Positions 1 through 6,741 are shown, counted from the stretch's first letter. The stretch: DNA of 9,043 bases from Prevotellaceae bacterium UBA4301 (GCA_002395775.1 DGUV01000007.1:1-9043); one strand, 5' to 3'. The notes: generated by a model not told the origin, from the letters alone. Program-made: numbers and translations.

Positions 1-275
1 AATTGTATTCACTCACCTTCCTCTTCCAGGGATTCAACGAGTACTCGTCTGCCTATTTCACCGGACTGAACAATGGGAAGGTATCTGCCATCATCGCATT
101 CAGCAAGAGTTTCCTGATTCAGACGGCAGCCATCATGCTACTGCCCATCTTCTTTGGCTTGGAAGGGCTGTGGGTGTCGCAGGCAGTTGCGGAATTTGCC
201 GCCTCCCTCGTAGGTGTGTATTTCTATATTACACATAGGTGGGAATATACGGGGAAAGGGAAGAGTGAAAAGTGA
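1..275 (+). CDS. MATE family efflux transporter, C-terminal fragment (5' end outside window)
   Basis: This is the last ~90 residues of a polytopic membrane protein; the first complete codon in the window is at base 3 and the gene certainly starts upstream. The segment F-Q-G-F-N-E-Y-S-S-A-Y-F-T-G-L-N-N-G-K, followed by two hydrophobic helices (about residues 27-50 and 53-76 of the fragment) separated by the short G-L-E-G-L-W-V-S-Q turn, matches the final transmembrane helices of MATE Na+/H+-coupled drug and metabolite exporters (established family pattern, recognised by eye). The protein would sit in the inner membrane and export cationic or aromatic compounds; its substrate cannot be inferred. 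It ends in a basic cytoplasmic tail, G-K-G-K-S-E-K, whose last codons are made from the first unit of the AGTGAAA repeat array, so the stop codon at 273-275 lies inside the repeat. Family assignment is fairly confident; completeness upstream is unknown. Confidence 0.75.
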   Translation, partial: LYSLTFLFQGFNEYSSAYFTGLNNGKVSAIIAFSKSFLIQTAAIMLLPIFFGLEGLWVSQAVAEFAASLVGVYFYITHRWEYTGKGKSEK

Positions 276-291
276 GAAGTGAAAAGTGAAA
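264..291 (+). repeat. Tandem heptamer array, AGTGAAA x4
   Basis: Four head-to-tail 7-base units: AGTGAAA (264-270), AGTGAGA (271-277), AGTGAAA (278-284), AGTGAAA (285-291). Only the second unit deviates, by one base. The array overlaps the 3' end of the MATE gene and supplies its stop codon. Such arrays can expand and contract by replication slippage; here that would change only the transporter's last residues or the spacer. Confidence 0.85.
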
Positions 292-298
292 AATAATC

Positions 299-325
299 AA
301 GGATTTAAAGGATTAAAAGGATTCT
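299..325 (+). repeat. Tandem 9-base array, AAGGATTNN x3
   Basis: AAGGATT recurs at 299-305, 308-314 and 317-323 with an exact 9-base period; the two spacer bases vary (TA, AA, CT). The array lies between the AGTGAAA array and the TTGAAAC array, giving a purine-rich + strand spacer. No function is evident. Confidence 0.75.
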
Positions 326-371
326 TGAAACTTGAAACCTGAAACGGCGCTTGCGCCTTGAAACTTGAAAC
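325..371 (+). repeat. TTGAAAC heptamer array flanking a GC-rich palindrome
   Basis: The order is TTGAAAC (325-331), TTGAAAC (332-338), CTGAAAC (339-345), the perfect palindromic stem GGCGC-TT-GCGCC (346-357), then TTGAAAC (358-364) and TTGAAAC (365-371). As RNA the palindrome would fold as a 4-bp GGCG/CGCC stem with a CUUG tetraloop. There is no T-tract directly after it, so it is a poor intrinsic terminator. It could still be an end-of-transcript hairpin for the MATE gene, or a repeat family member scattered in the genome; neither can be decided here. Confidence 0.75.
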
Positions 372-388
372 GTAACTCAGTAAGTTTT
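357..388 (+). promoter_or_regulatory. Possible Bacteroidetes-type promoter for the DUF362-peptidase operon
   Basis: TAAGTTTT at 381-388 matches the -7 consensus TAnnTTTG except for the last base. The trinucleotide TTG at 358-360, within a TTGAAAC repeat, is 20 bases upstream and could act as the -33 element. The predicted transcript start would be near 395, leaving a leader of about 16 bases. The match is weak and the region is repetitive, so this is a suggestion only. Confidence 0.3.
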
Positions 389-410
389 AACATTTAAATA
401 TAGCTTTCTT

Positions 411-1397
411 ATGAAGAAGACATTGACAATAGTTGCATTGATGCTGGTGGCATCTGCAGCTGCTTTCGCACAGTCGAAGGTGTATCTGACAAGGGAAATC
501 AGTCCTGAGGCGTTGGTGAAAATCTATAAGGCACTGGGTGTTCCTGCTAAGGGACGCGTGGCAGTGAAGATGAGTACGGGAGAGGGTAGCAACCCCAACT
601 ACCTGAAACCGGAGCTTGTCAAGAATCTGGTGTTTGAGGTAGATGGCACCATCGTGGAGTGCAATACCGCCTATGGCAATGGTCCTGCCGACAAAAAGGA
701 TGAGCGCAATACATCGGAAAACCACTGGAAGGTGATTGAGCGTCACGGCTTCATGAAGTATTTCCCCGTGGATATCATGGACGAATATGACGAAATCCGC
801 ATCCCCGTGAAAGATCAGACGCACATCAAGTACGACATCGTTGGAGGACACATCGCCAACTACGATTTCATGATAGCCCTCAACCACTTCAAAGGTCACC
901 CTATGGGTGGCTATGGCGGTGCACTGAAGAATCTCTCCATCGGCTGTGCCAGTCAGAACGGCAAGGCATATATCCACTCTGCCGGCAAGATGGAGAAACT
1001 CGACATGGGCAAGCTCTGGACACCCGAGTTCATCGGCAATCAGGATGGATTCCTCGAGAGTATGGCGGCTGCAGCGCAGGCTGTCGTGAACTACTTTCAG
1101 AAGCAGGAGGGTATCATTTATATCAGTGTGATGAACAACATGTCGATAGACTGTGACTGCGTGGATCATCCTGAACCAGTGAAAATCGAGGACTACGGCA
1201 TCTTGGCATCTACAGACCCTGTGGCTCTTGACCAAGCGTGCATCGACATCATCAATCAGCAGAAGGTGACAGCGAAGAACGACCCTACCGACCTCCTCAA
1301 CCGCATTGACAAGCAGCACGGTATTCACACCATTGAACATGCTGCTAAGCTCGGTCTCGGCAGCCGCCAGTACAAGTTAATAAGCATTGACAAATGA
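411..1397 (+). CDS. Exported DUF362 domain protein lacking the ferredoxin module
   Basis: A 328-residue protein with a clear N-terminal signal peptide (K-K, then a hydrophobic run, then A-A-A-F-A-Q; cleavage near residues 20-21), so it acts in the periplasm or beyond. DUF362 hallmarks: V-A-V-K-M-S-T-G-E (residues 50-58), N-H-F-K-G-H-P-M-G-G-Y-G-G-A-L-K-N (158-174) followed by L-S-I-G-C-A-S and G-K-x-x-x-H-S, C-D-C (248-250), and G-I-L-A-S-T-D-P-V-A-L-D (263-274). Many relatives carry a cysteine-rich 4Fe-4S ferredoxin insert just after the G-K...H-S segment; here the corresponding stretch (about 190-215) has no cysteine. Cysteines are C84, C179, C248, C250 and C277, a possible metal or thiol site but not a classical 4Fe-4S motif. 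The biochemical role of DUF362 is not established. The start ATG has no Shine-Dalgarno, normal for the phylum. The stop overlaps the next gene's ATG (ATGA), implying co-translation. Family call firm, function unknown. Confidence 0.85.
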   Translation: MKKTLTIVALMLVASAAAFAQSKVYLTREISPEALVKIYKALGVPAKGRVAVKMSTGEGSNPNYLKPELVKNLVFEVDGTIVECNTAYGNGPADKKDERNTSENHWKVIERHGFMKYFPVDIMDEYDEIRIPVKDQTHIKYDIVGGHIANYDFMIALNHFKGHPMGGYGGALKNLSIGCASQNGKAYIHSAGKMEKLDMGKLWTPEFIGNQDGFLESMAAAAQAVVNYFQKQEGIIYISVMNNMSIDCDCVDHPEPVKIEDYGILASTDPVALDQACIDIINQQKVTAKNDPTDLLNRIDKQHGIHTIEHAAKLGLGSRQYKLISIDK

Positions 1398-2500
1398 AAG
1401 TAAATAAGCATATCAATATAGCCTTCGTCGCCATCCTTTTTCTCGGCGAAAGCGTGTTTACTACTTGTTCGAGGGGTGATGATGAGAAGGCTATGGGAGT
1501 CGATACGACAGGTCGTGTCGATAAGTACAATGAGATGGATAGCTTAGTGGAATCCATGCCTTTCTCCCAACTCCAGGGAGTGAGCGTCGGAAATGCACAG
1601 AACAATGATGCAAAGACCGGCGTAACGGTGTTCTTCTTCCCCAAGGCTTCCATGGCTTCGGCGGTGGTTCTGGGTGGTGGACCTGCATCGCGCGAGGTGC
1701 CTCTCTTGGACCCTCAGCGCAACACGCAGCCTCTCAACGCATTGGTCTTCAGTGGCGGTTCGGCATACGGTTTGGCGGCTTCCGACGGTGTGGCAAACTG
1801 TCTGGAAGAACATGGCTATGGCTATAACACGGGCTTCGGGCTGGTTCCCATCGTATGTCAGAGCTGTATCTTCGATTTGTCCTACGGCAAGGGCACCGTC
1901 CGCCCAGACCGCGAAATGGGCTATAAGGCTTGCGAGAGTGCCATCGCTAGCAACTCTCCTCTCAGTGGGAATGTGGGTGCCGGCACGGGAGCCACGGTGG
2001 GTAAGCCTGGCGGCATGGCATTTGCCCAGAAGAGCGGCATAGGCTATGCAGCAGCACGTCTTGGACGCTTGGAAGTGGGTGTTGCCGTCGTTGTCAATGC
2101 CCTGGGCGACATCTTCCAGGACGGAGTGAAGATAGCGGGTATTACCACCGCCGACCGCAAGGGTTTCGTGAGTGCCGAACAGGCGGTGCTCAAGAATCAG
2201 AATTCCGACCTGATAGCAGGCAACACGACCATTGCAGCCGTGTTCACCAACGCCCGTTTGGGAGTTGCCGACCTGCAGAAGGTGGCGAACATCGCCTCCA
2301 CTGGCATGGCACGCTGCATTCGTCCTGTGTTCACGATGGCGGATGGCGACACTGTCTATGGCATATCCCTCAGCGGTGGTGACGTTGAGACGGATGTCAA
2401 CACCATCGGTGTGCTTGCCTCGCTGGTGATGGAGAAAGCCATTGCCGATGCCATCCTCTCCAGCAAGATATCCGAGGAAGAGTATCTCGCCAATATTTAA
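1394..2500 (+). CDS. P1 family (S58, DmpA/NylC-like) self-processing peptidase, exported
   Basis: A 368-residue N-terminal-nucleophile hydrolase. Family motifs in order: P-L-N-A-L-V-F-S-G-G-S-A-Y-G-L-A-A (113-129), V-P-I-V (151-154), I-F-D-L (159-162), R-P-D...G-Y-K-A (170-179), G-N-V-G-A-G-T-G-A-T-V-G-K (192-204) and G-N-T-T-I-A-A-V-F-T-N-A (276-287). By analogy with NylC, autocleavage is expected between N277 and T278, freeing T278 (codon 2225-2227) as nucleophile; DmpA uses Ser at the equivalent place. Relatives act as aminopeptidases, amidases or beta-peptidases; the substrate here is unknown. The N-terminus has a hydrophobic stretch (8-18), then F-T-T-C-S-R-G-D-D-E: C25 could be lipidated, with acidic residues after it as in some Bacteroidetes surface lipoproteins, but the lipobox is poor. 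Length fits the family plus an export signal. Translationally coupled to the DUF362 gene by the ATGA overlap, so the two probably act in the same compartment. Confidence 0.87.
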   Translation: MKVNKHINIAFVAILFLGESVFTTCSRGDDEKAMGVDTTGRVDKYNEMDSLVESMPFSQLQGVSVGNAQNNDAKTGVTVFFFPKASMASAVVLGGGPASREVPLLDPQRNTQPLNALVFSGGSAYGLAASDGVANCLEEHGYGYNTGFGLVPIVCQSCIFDLSYGKGTVRPDREMGYKACESAIASNSPLSGNVGAGTGATVGKPGGMAFAQKSGIGYAAARLGRLEVGVAVVVNALGDIFQDGVKIAGITTADRKGFVSAEQAVLKNQNSDLIAGNTTIAAVFTNARLGVADLQKVANIASTGMARCIRPVFTMADGDTVYGISLSGGDVETDVNTIGVLASLVMEKAIADAILSSKISEEEYLANI

Positions 2501-2528
2501 TTTTTCACTTTGAACCTGCTTAGGAACG

Positions 2529-2578
2529 GAATCCATTCAGACAGAAATCAGTAATTATGGTAGAATTTTCTGTGATTC
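2529..2578 (+). other. Imperfect inverted repeat between the peptidase and GH51 genes
   Basis: GAATC (2529-2533) pairs with GATTC (2574-2578), and ACAGAAA (2541-2547) pairs with TTTCTGT (2567-2573). This makes a 12-bp two-part stem with a 7-base bulge on one side and a 19-base loop. A T-rich stretch follows from about 2580. It could be a weak terminator for the upstream operon or an operator just ahead of the GH51 promoter. The large loop and A/T content keep confidence low. Confidence 0.25.
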
Positions 2579-2583
2579 ATTTC

Positions 2584-2615
2584 ATTGTTTTTTATATCAT
2601 TTGCTGTATTTTTGC
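2584..2615 (+). promoter_or_regulatory. Bacteroidetes -33/-7 promoter for the GH51 gene
   Basis: TATTTTTG at 2607-2614 matches the -7 consensus TAnnTTTG exactly and is followed by C. ATTG at 2584-2587 matches three of four bases of the -33 TTTG element at a 19-base spacing. Transcription would begin near 2621, giving a ~30-base A/T-rich leader with no Shine-Dalgarno before the ATG at 2652. The surrounding DNA is T-rich, so a chance match is possible. Confidence 0.5.
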
Positions 2616-2651
2616 AACTGATTTTTTTAATCTTCTAACTAACTATCATTG

Positions 2652-5600
2652 ATGAAACAGTCAAGATTGTTCTCTACATGGATTTTGGTACTATGTGCCT
2701 TGTTGGTTCAGGCTCAGGTGAAAATTAAATTCGACTTCAAGAATAGGGGCCAGTTGGTGACTGAGGACCACTATGGTATCTTCTTCGAAGAAATCAATCA
2801 TGCAGGTGATGGTGGCTTATACGCTGAGTTGGTGCGCAACCGCTCTTTTGAGGAGGATATGAACAGCCCGCTTGCATGGAGCACCGTAGGCAACGCTACC
2901 ATCAGTCTCAGCAGCAACAATATGTTGAATACCGTGCAAAAGCGAGCGTTGCGTGTGGACATCAAATCAGCAGGTGGTGGCGTTCGCAATGAAGGCTATT
3001 GGGGCATCAATATCGTCAGTGGACGCACTTATCAACTCTCCTTTTGGCTCTGCGCACAAGATACTTATGATGGTGTTATCACGGCTGAATTGCAGAAAAC
3101 CAACGGACAACAGATGGGTAAGACGACCATCAATGTCAACGCCACACAAAAATGGCAAAAGCTGTCTGCCACCATCCGAGCTACAGGCAACGAGGCTCAA
3201 GGGCGGCTGGTGCTGAAGGGTTCCGTCAAGGGTGTTGTTTATTTGGACGTGGTCAGCCTCTTCCCACCGACCTTCAAGAATCGTCCCAACGGTTGTCGTG
3301 AGGACCTGGCACAGATGTTGTCCGACCTTCACCCACGTTTCATGCGCTTCCCCGGTGGCTGCTACATAGAGGGTGCCTACGCTGATGGTGCCACGAACCG
3401 TTTTGAATGGAAAAAGTCTGTAGGACCCATCGAGGAGCGTCCCGGGCACTTGAATCGCAACTGGGGCTACAAGGTGACCGACGGACTGGGCTACCACGAG
3501 TGTCTGCAGCTGGCAGAGGATTTAGGGGCACATGCTCTCTTCGTGGTCAATATGGGATTAGGGCATGATTGGAAAGTGGATGAGAACAACATCGACCCTT
3601 TCATTCAGGAAGCACTCGATGCCATCGAGTATGCCAATGGCTCGGCAACTGATACATTCTATGGACGCATGCGTGCACAGAATGGCCATCCCGATCCTTT
3701 CGACCTTAAATATATGGAAATAGGAAACGAGCAGGAGTTCATGCTCAACCGCGATGACTACATGAAACGCTACATGCAGTTCTACACTGCCATCAAGACC
3801 CGTTGGCCTGATTTGCACCTGATTGCAGACAGCTACTACTTCGACAACGTAACCGAACCTGTGGAACTCAAGGACGAGCACTACTACGACACCCCAGACT
3901 TCTTCATCAGTCAGTACGGACGCTACGACAATCACTCTAAATCTTCCACGCATATCTATGTGGGTGAGTACGCAGTGACAAAGGATTGTGGCTGGTGGGG
4001 TAACATGAATGCCGCTATCGGCGAAGCCGTGTTCATGCAAGGATGCGAGAACAACAGCGAGTGCGTCACCATGATGAGCTACGCACCTATTTTCACCCAC
4101 GAGGAGAACTACGCATGGCATCCCGACATGATTCGCTTCAACTCTTCGCTGAGCTACGGAACACCCTCTTACTACGTGCAACGCATGTTCAGCAATAACA
4201 TTGGGCAACAGAATATCCGTTGGAGTGAGCAGGACAACGTCCCCGCTTTCAACGCCACAAAGGGTAGTATAGGTCTCGGTACTTGGGCAACCAGCGCCAC
4301 TTTCACGGATTTAAGTGTCACAGCCATCGACACGACCTTCGAAGTCAAGAACCTCGTGACCAACGAGTGGACGACACGCAATGGCAGTTGGGAGCTCAAC
4401 GATGGCACGTTCCGCCAAACGAACACCTCTGCCGTTGATGTCACTTGCGTGCTCAACAAGCAGTTCACAACCACCAATGTGGATATGACAGTCCACGCCA
4501 CCAAGAACGGTGGTTCTGAAGGTTTCCTGATTATCTTCGACTACAAGGATGCACAGAACTATAGTTGGTTGAACCTCGGCGGATGGGGCAACTCCAGGCA
4601 TGCTGTGGAACAATGCAAAAATGGAGTGAAATCCACCCTTGCCGACAAGGAAGGCAAGCTCACTGCAGGGCAGGAGTACACCATCCGTGTGCAGAAGGAA
4701 GGACAGCGTGTGCGTTGCTACCTGAATGGGGAACAGATTATCGACGCCCACCTCCGTGAATATGCAGACCGACGTATCTTCACCAGTGCCAATATAGACC
4801 AAGAGGAGGAAGTCTTCTACGTCAAACTTGTGAATCCACACCCTCAAACCACTCCTGTGCTTCTTTCGTTCATCAATGGGCGCACGCTCTCTGGCGAAGC
4901 CGAAGTGCTCTCAGCTCCGAATGGCTCCGACGAGAACACCCTTTCGAACCCCTTTGCCATCGTTCCTCACTCGCAATCAGTCCCTGTCGAAAGCGATGGC
5001 ACCATCCTCTTCGAGGCAGCAGCCAACTCGGTCAATGTCCTGCGCCTGAAGGTGGCCGACGTGGGCGTGCCTGTCGCCGACCCACTTCCTCAGCCTCGAC
5101 TACGCTTCTCGTTCGAAAGCGGCACACCTACCGACGACTCAGGCACCTATCGTGGCACACTCTTCGGTAAGGCTGCCATCGAGCAGCAGTCGGACGGCAA
5201 TTTCGTCCTCTCCACAGGGCAACTGGGTGAGAACAGCTACATGAGCCTACCGATCAAGGCAGTGCAGGACGCGCTCGCAGGAGCCACGGACTACACCATC
5301 AGCATGAATGTGCTCCAGCGCATAGGGAACAACACCAACCGCTTCGCCTGGGCATTGGAGTTGAGCAACGGCACTGACCAGTATTTCGGAATCATCAACT
5401 CGGGAAGCAACAACAACTGGTACTGCGAACTGAAGAACGGCTCCACCCTGAGCAACATATCCTCGTGGTCCTGCCTCAGGATTGGTGAATGGCATAACAT
5501 CACCTGCACCCAAACCAACGGCACCGTCCGCCTCTACGTCGATGGACAACTGCGGCGCACGCAGGACACCCGTGTCCATCTCCCCGAACTCGTCGCCGAT

Positions 5601-6689
5601 CTGAAGCTGGCAAGGATTGCTCATTCGCCTTTTTCCGCTGATGCCATCATGGAGCATGCCCTGTTCGACGACTTCCAAATCTTCGACTGCGCACTCTCGG
5701 ACCTTCAGGTGCAGACTATCGCAGCCAGAGCCACTGCCATGCACGACGATGCTCAGTACGAGGGAATAGCCGACATGCAGGAACTCCAAAACCTCGTCTT
5801 GGAGGTGAAGAACTATTACAAGGATGCCAACAACAACGCACTGACCCAAGCCTACAACTCCGCATCGCGTGCACTTAGCAGCGGCACCACCGCCACTCGC
5901 CGCCAGCGCTACCAGCAATTACTCAGAGCCGTTGCGGACTATCAGGAAGAGCAACTTCAACTCGCTCGTTCCAACCAGCCCGCCAACCTCACCTTCCTCA
6001 TCGAGAACAGTTCCTTCACCCGCTACAATGTGGGTTGGCAAGGAGCCGATATCCCTGCTGTGAGGACAGGCACCGACATCACCACCACCTACGCGGGCTA
6101 CCACGGTGAGACCGCCGAGCAGTTCTCCCGTCCGTTCCACATCTGGCAGGAACTGACCGATCTGCCTGCAGGCAACTACCAGCTCTCCGCCCATGCCTTC
6201 TATCGTGCTGGCGCCATCGAGCCTGCCTACGCTGCCTGGCAGCAACGCGACCCGTCCATCGGCTATGCCCAGCTCTATCTTGGCGATGCCTCCGCACCAC
6301 TCCAAAACCTCTATAGCTGTGAGGACTACAGCTACAGCCCATACCAATACCCCGACAACCTGGCAGCCGCCTCCGAGGCTCTCAACAGCGACGACCGATA
6401 CAGCAATTCCCTATCCTTCGTCCTCCCTTCCGACCAGCACGCTTTGCGATTAGGAATCCGCAAACAACAGACGGTGGATGCCGACTGGGTAGCTTACGAC
6501 CACTTCCAACTCCGATACATGGGCAGTGGCGCAGGAATTCAAGACCTTCACCCCTCTGCACATGACGACCACCAAGCCATCTATGACCTCATGGGTCGTC
6601 GTCTGCCCAACCTCAGCGTTCAGGAACTGAACAAGCTACCAGCAGGAATCTATATCATAGGTGGAAAGAAATACATCTCAGGTCAATAA
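2652..6689 (+). CDS. Secreted multidomain alpha-L-arabinofuranosidase, GH51
   Basis: A 1345-residue enzyme predicted to release terminal alpha-L-arabinofuranose from plant glycans. ATG 2652 is preferred to the adjoining TTG at 2649 because the signal peptide starts K-Q-S-R and ends A-L-L-V-Q-A-Q (about residue 22). Modules: H-Y-G-I-F-F-E-E-I-N-H-A-G-D-G-G-L-Y-A-E (40-59), typical of GH51; a CBM4_9-like beta-sandwich (~65-205); a TIM barrel (~210-500) with R-F-P-G-G-C (232-237), acid/base E360 in M-E-I-G-N-E, and nucleophile E439 in Y-V-G-E-Y; a C-terminal arabinofuranosidase beta-domain split by a concanavalin-like insert (~560-715) that resumes at F-Y-V-K-L-V-N-P; a LamG-like domain (~815-1020); a helical linker (~1030-1108); a galactose-binding-like domain (~1110-1290); and a terminal tail Y-D-L-M-G-R-R...G-I-Y-I-I-G-G-K-K-Y resembling a type IX secretion sorting tail. 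It is about twice the length of simple GH51 enzymes. Both catalytic glutamates are present. GC content rises from 5' to 3'. It converges with the GH39-like gene. Confidence 0.88.
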   Translation: MKQSRLFSTWILVLCALLVQAQVKIKFDFKNRGQLVTEDHYGIFFEEINHAGDGGLYAELVRNRSFEEDMNSPLAWSTVGNATISLSSNNMLNTVQKRALRVDIKSAGGGVRNEGYWGINIVSGRTYQLSFWLCAQDTYDGVITAELQKTNGQQMGKTTINVNATQKWQKLSATIRATGNEAQGRLVLKGSVKGVVYLDVVSLFPPTFKNRPNGCREDLAQMLSDLHPRFMRFPGGCYIEGAYADGATNRFEWKKSVGPIEERPGHLNRNWGYKVTDGLGYHECLQLAEDLGAHALFVVNMGLGHDWKVDENNIDPFIQEALDAIEYANGSATDTFYGRMRAQNGHPDPFDLKYMEIGNEQEFMLNRDDYMKRYMQFYTAIKTRWPDLHLIADSYYFDNVTEPVELKDEHYYDTPDFFISQYGRYDNHSKSSTHIYVGEYAVTKDCGWWGNMNAAIGEAVFMQGCENNSECVTMMSYAPIFTHEENYAWHPDMIRFNSSLSYGTPSYYVQRMFSNNIGQQNIRWSEQDNVPAFNATKGSIGLGTWATSATFTDLSVTAIDTTFEVKNLVTNEWTTRNGSWELNDGTFRQTNTSAVDVTCVLNKQFTTTNVDMTVHATKNGGSEGFLIIFDYKDAQNYSWLNLGGWGNSRHAVEQCKNGVKSTLADKEGKLTAGQEYTIRVQKEGQRVRCYLNGEQIIDAHLREYADRRIFTSANIDQEEEVFYVKLVNPHPQTTPVLLSFINGRTLSGEAEVLSAPNGSDENTLSNPFAIVPHSQSVPVESDGTILFEAAANSVNVLRLKVADVGVPVADPLPQPRLRFSFESGTPTDDSGTYRGTLFGKAAIEQQSDGNFVLSTGQLGENSYMSLPIKAVQDALAGATDYTISMNVLQRIGNNTNRFAWALELSNGTDQYFGIINSGSNNNWYCELKNGSTLSNISSWSCLRIGEWHNITCTQTNGTVRLYVDGQLRRTQDTRVHLPELVADLKLARIAHSPFSADAIMEHALFDDFQIFDCALSDLQVQTIAARATAMHDDAQYEGIADMQELQNLVLEVKNYYKDANNNALTQAYNSASRALSSGTTATRRQRYQQLLRAVADYQEEQLQLARSNQPANLTFLIENSSFTRYNVGWQGADIPAVRTGTDITTTYAGYHGETAEQFSRPFHIWQELTDLPAGNYQLSAHAFYRAGAIEPAYAAWQQRDPSIGYAQLYLGDASAPLQNLYSCEDYSYSPYQYPDNLAAASEALNSDDRYSNSLSFVLPSDQHALRLGIRKQQTVDADWVAYDHFQLRYMGSGAGIQDLHPSAHDDHQAIYDLMGRRLPNLSVQELNKLPAGIYIIGGKKYISGQ

Positions 6690-6721
6690 AAAGCCATCCA
6701 CACACATCAGCACGACCTGAA

Positions 6722-6741
6722 CTAAAAAACAGAATTTTTAG
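6722..6741. terminator. A/T-rich hairpin in the convergent intergenic region
   Basis: CTAAAAA (6722-6728) and TTTTTAG (6735-6741) form a perfect 7-bp stem with a 6-base loop. It lies 33 bases after the GH51 stop and 78 bases beyond the stop of the GH39-like fragment, and its arms are A- and T-rich in either direction, so it could end transcription from both sides. The stem has only one G-C pair, so it is weak; nothing better is visible in 6690-6818. Confidence 0.3.

Noticed and set aside
346..357. Strong intrinsic terminator at GGCGCTTGCGCC
   Set aside because: The stem is only 4-5 bp and is not followed by a T-run, so it does not meet the usual terminator form.
264..371. CRISPR-like array
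   Set aside because: Units are 7-9 bases in direct tandem without unique spacers of CRISPR length, and no cas genes are present.
387..1340. Long - strand open frame (317 codons) opposite the DUF362 gene
   Set aside because: It is antisense to a gene with strong family motifs. Its translation is rich in H, V, C and R with no domain pattern, typical of a shadow of codon bias.
1544..2536. Long - strand open frame (330 codons) opposite the P1 peptidase gene
   Set aside because: Antisense shadow: no motif, no signal peptide, composition dominated by H, R and G, and the + strand protein is clearly real.
2649..2654. TTG at 2649 as start of the GH51 gene
   Set aside because: The next codon is ATG and gives a normal signal peptide; TTG starts are rare and would add only one residue.
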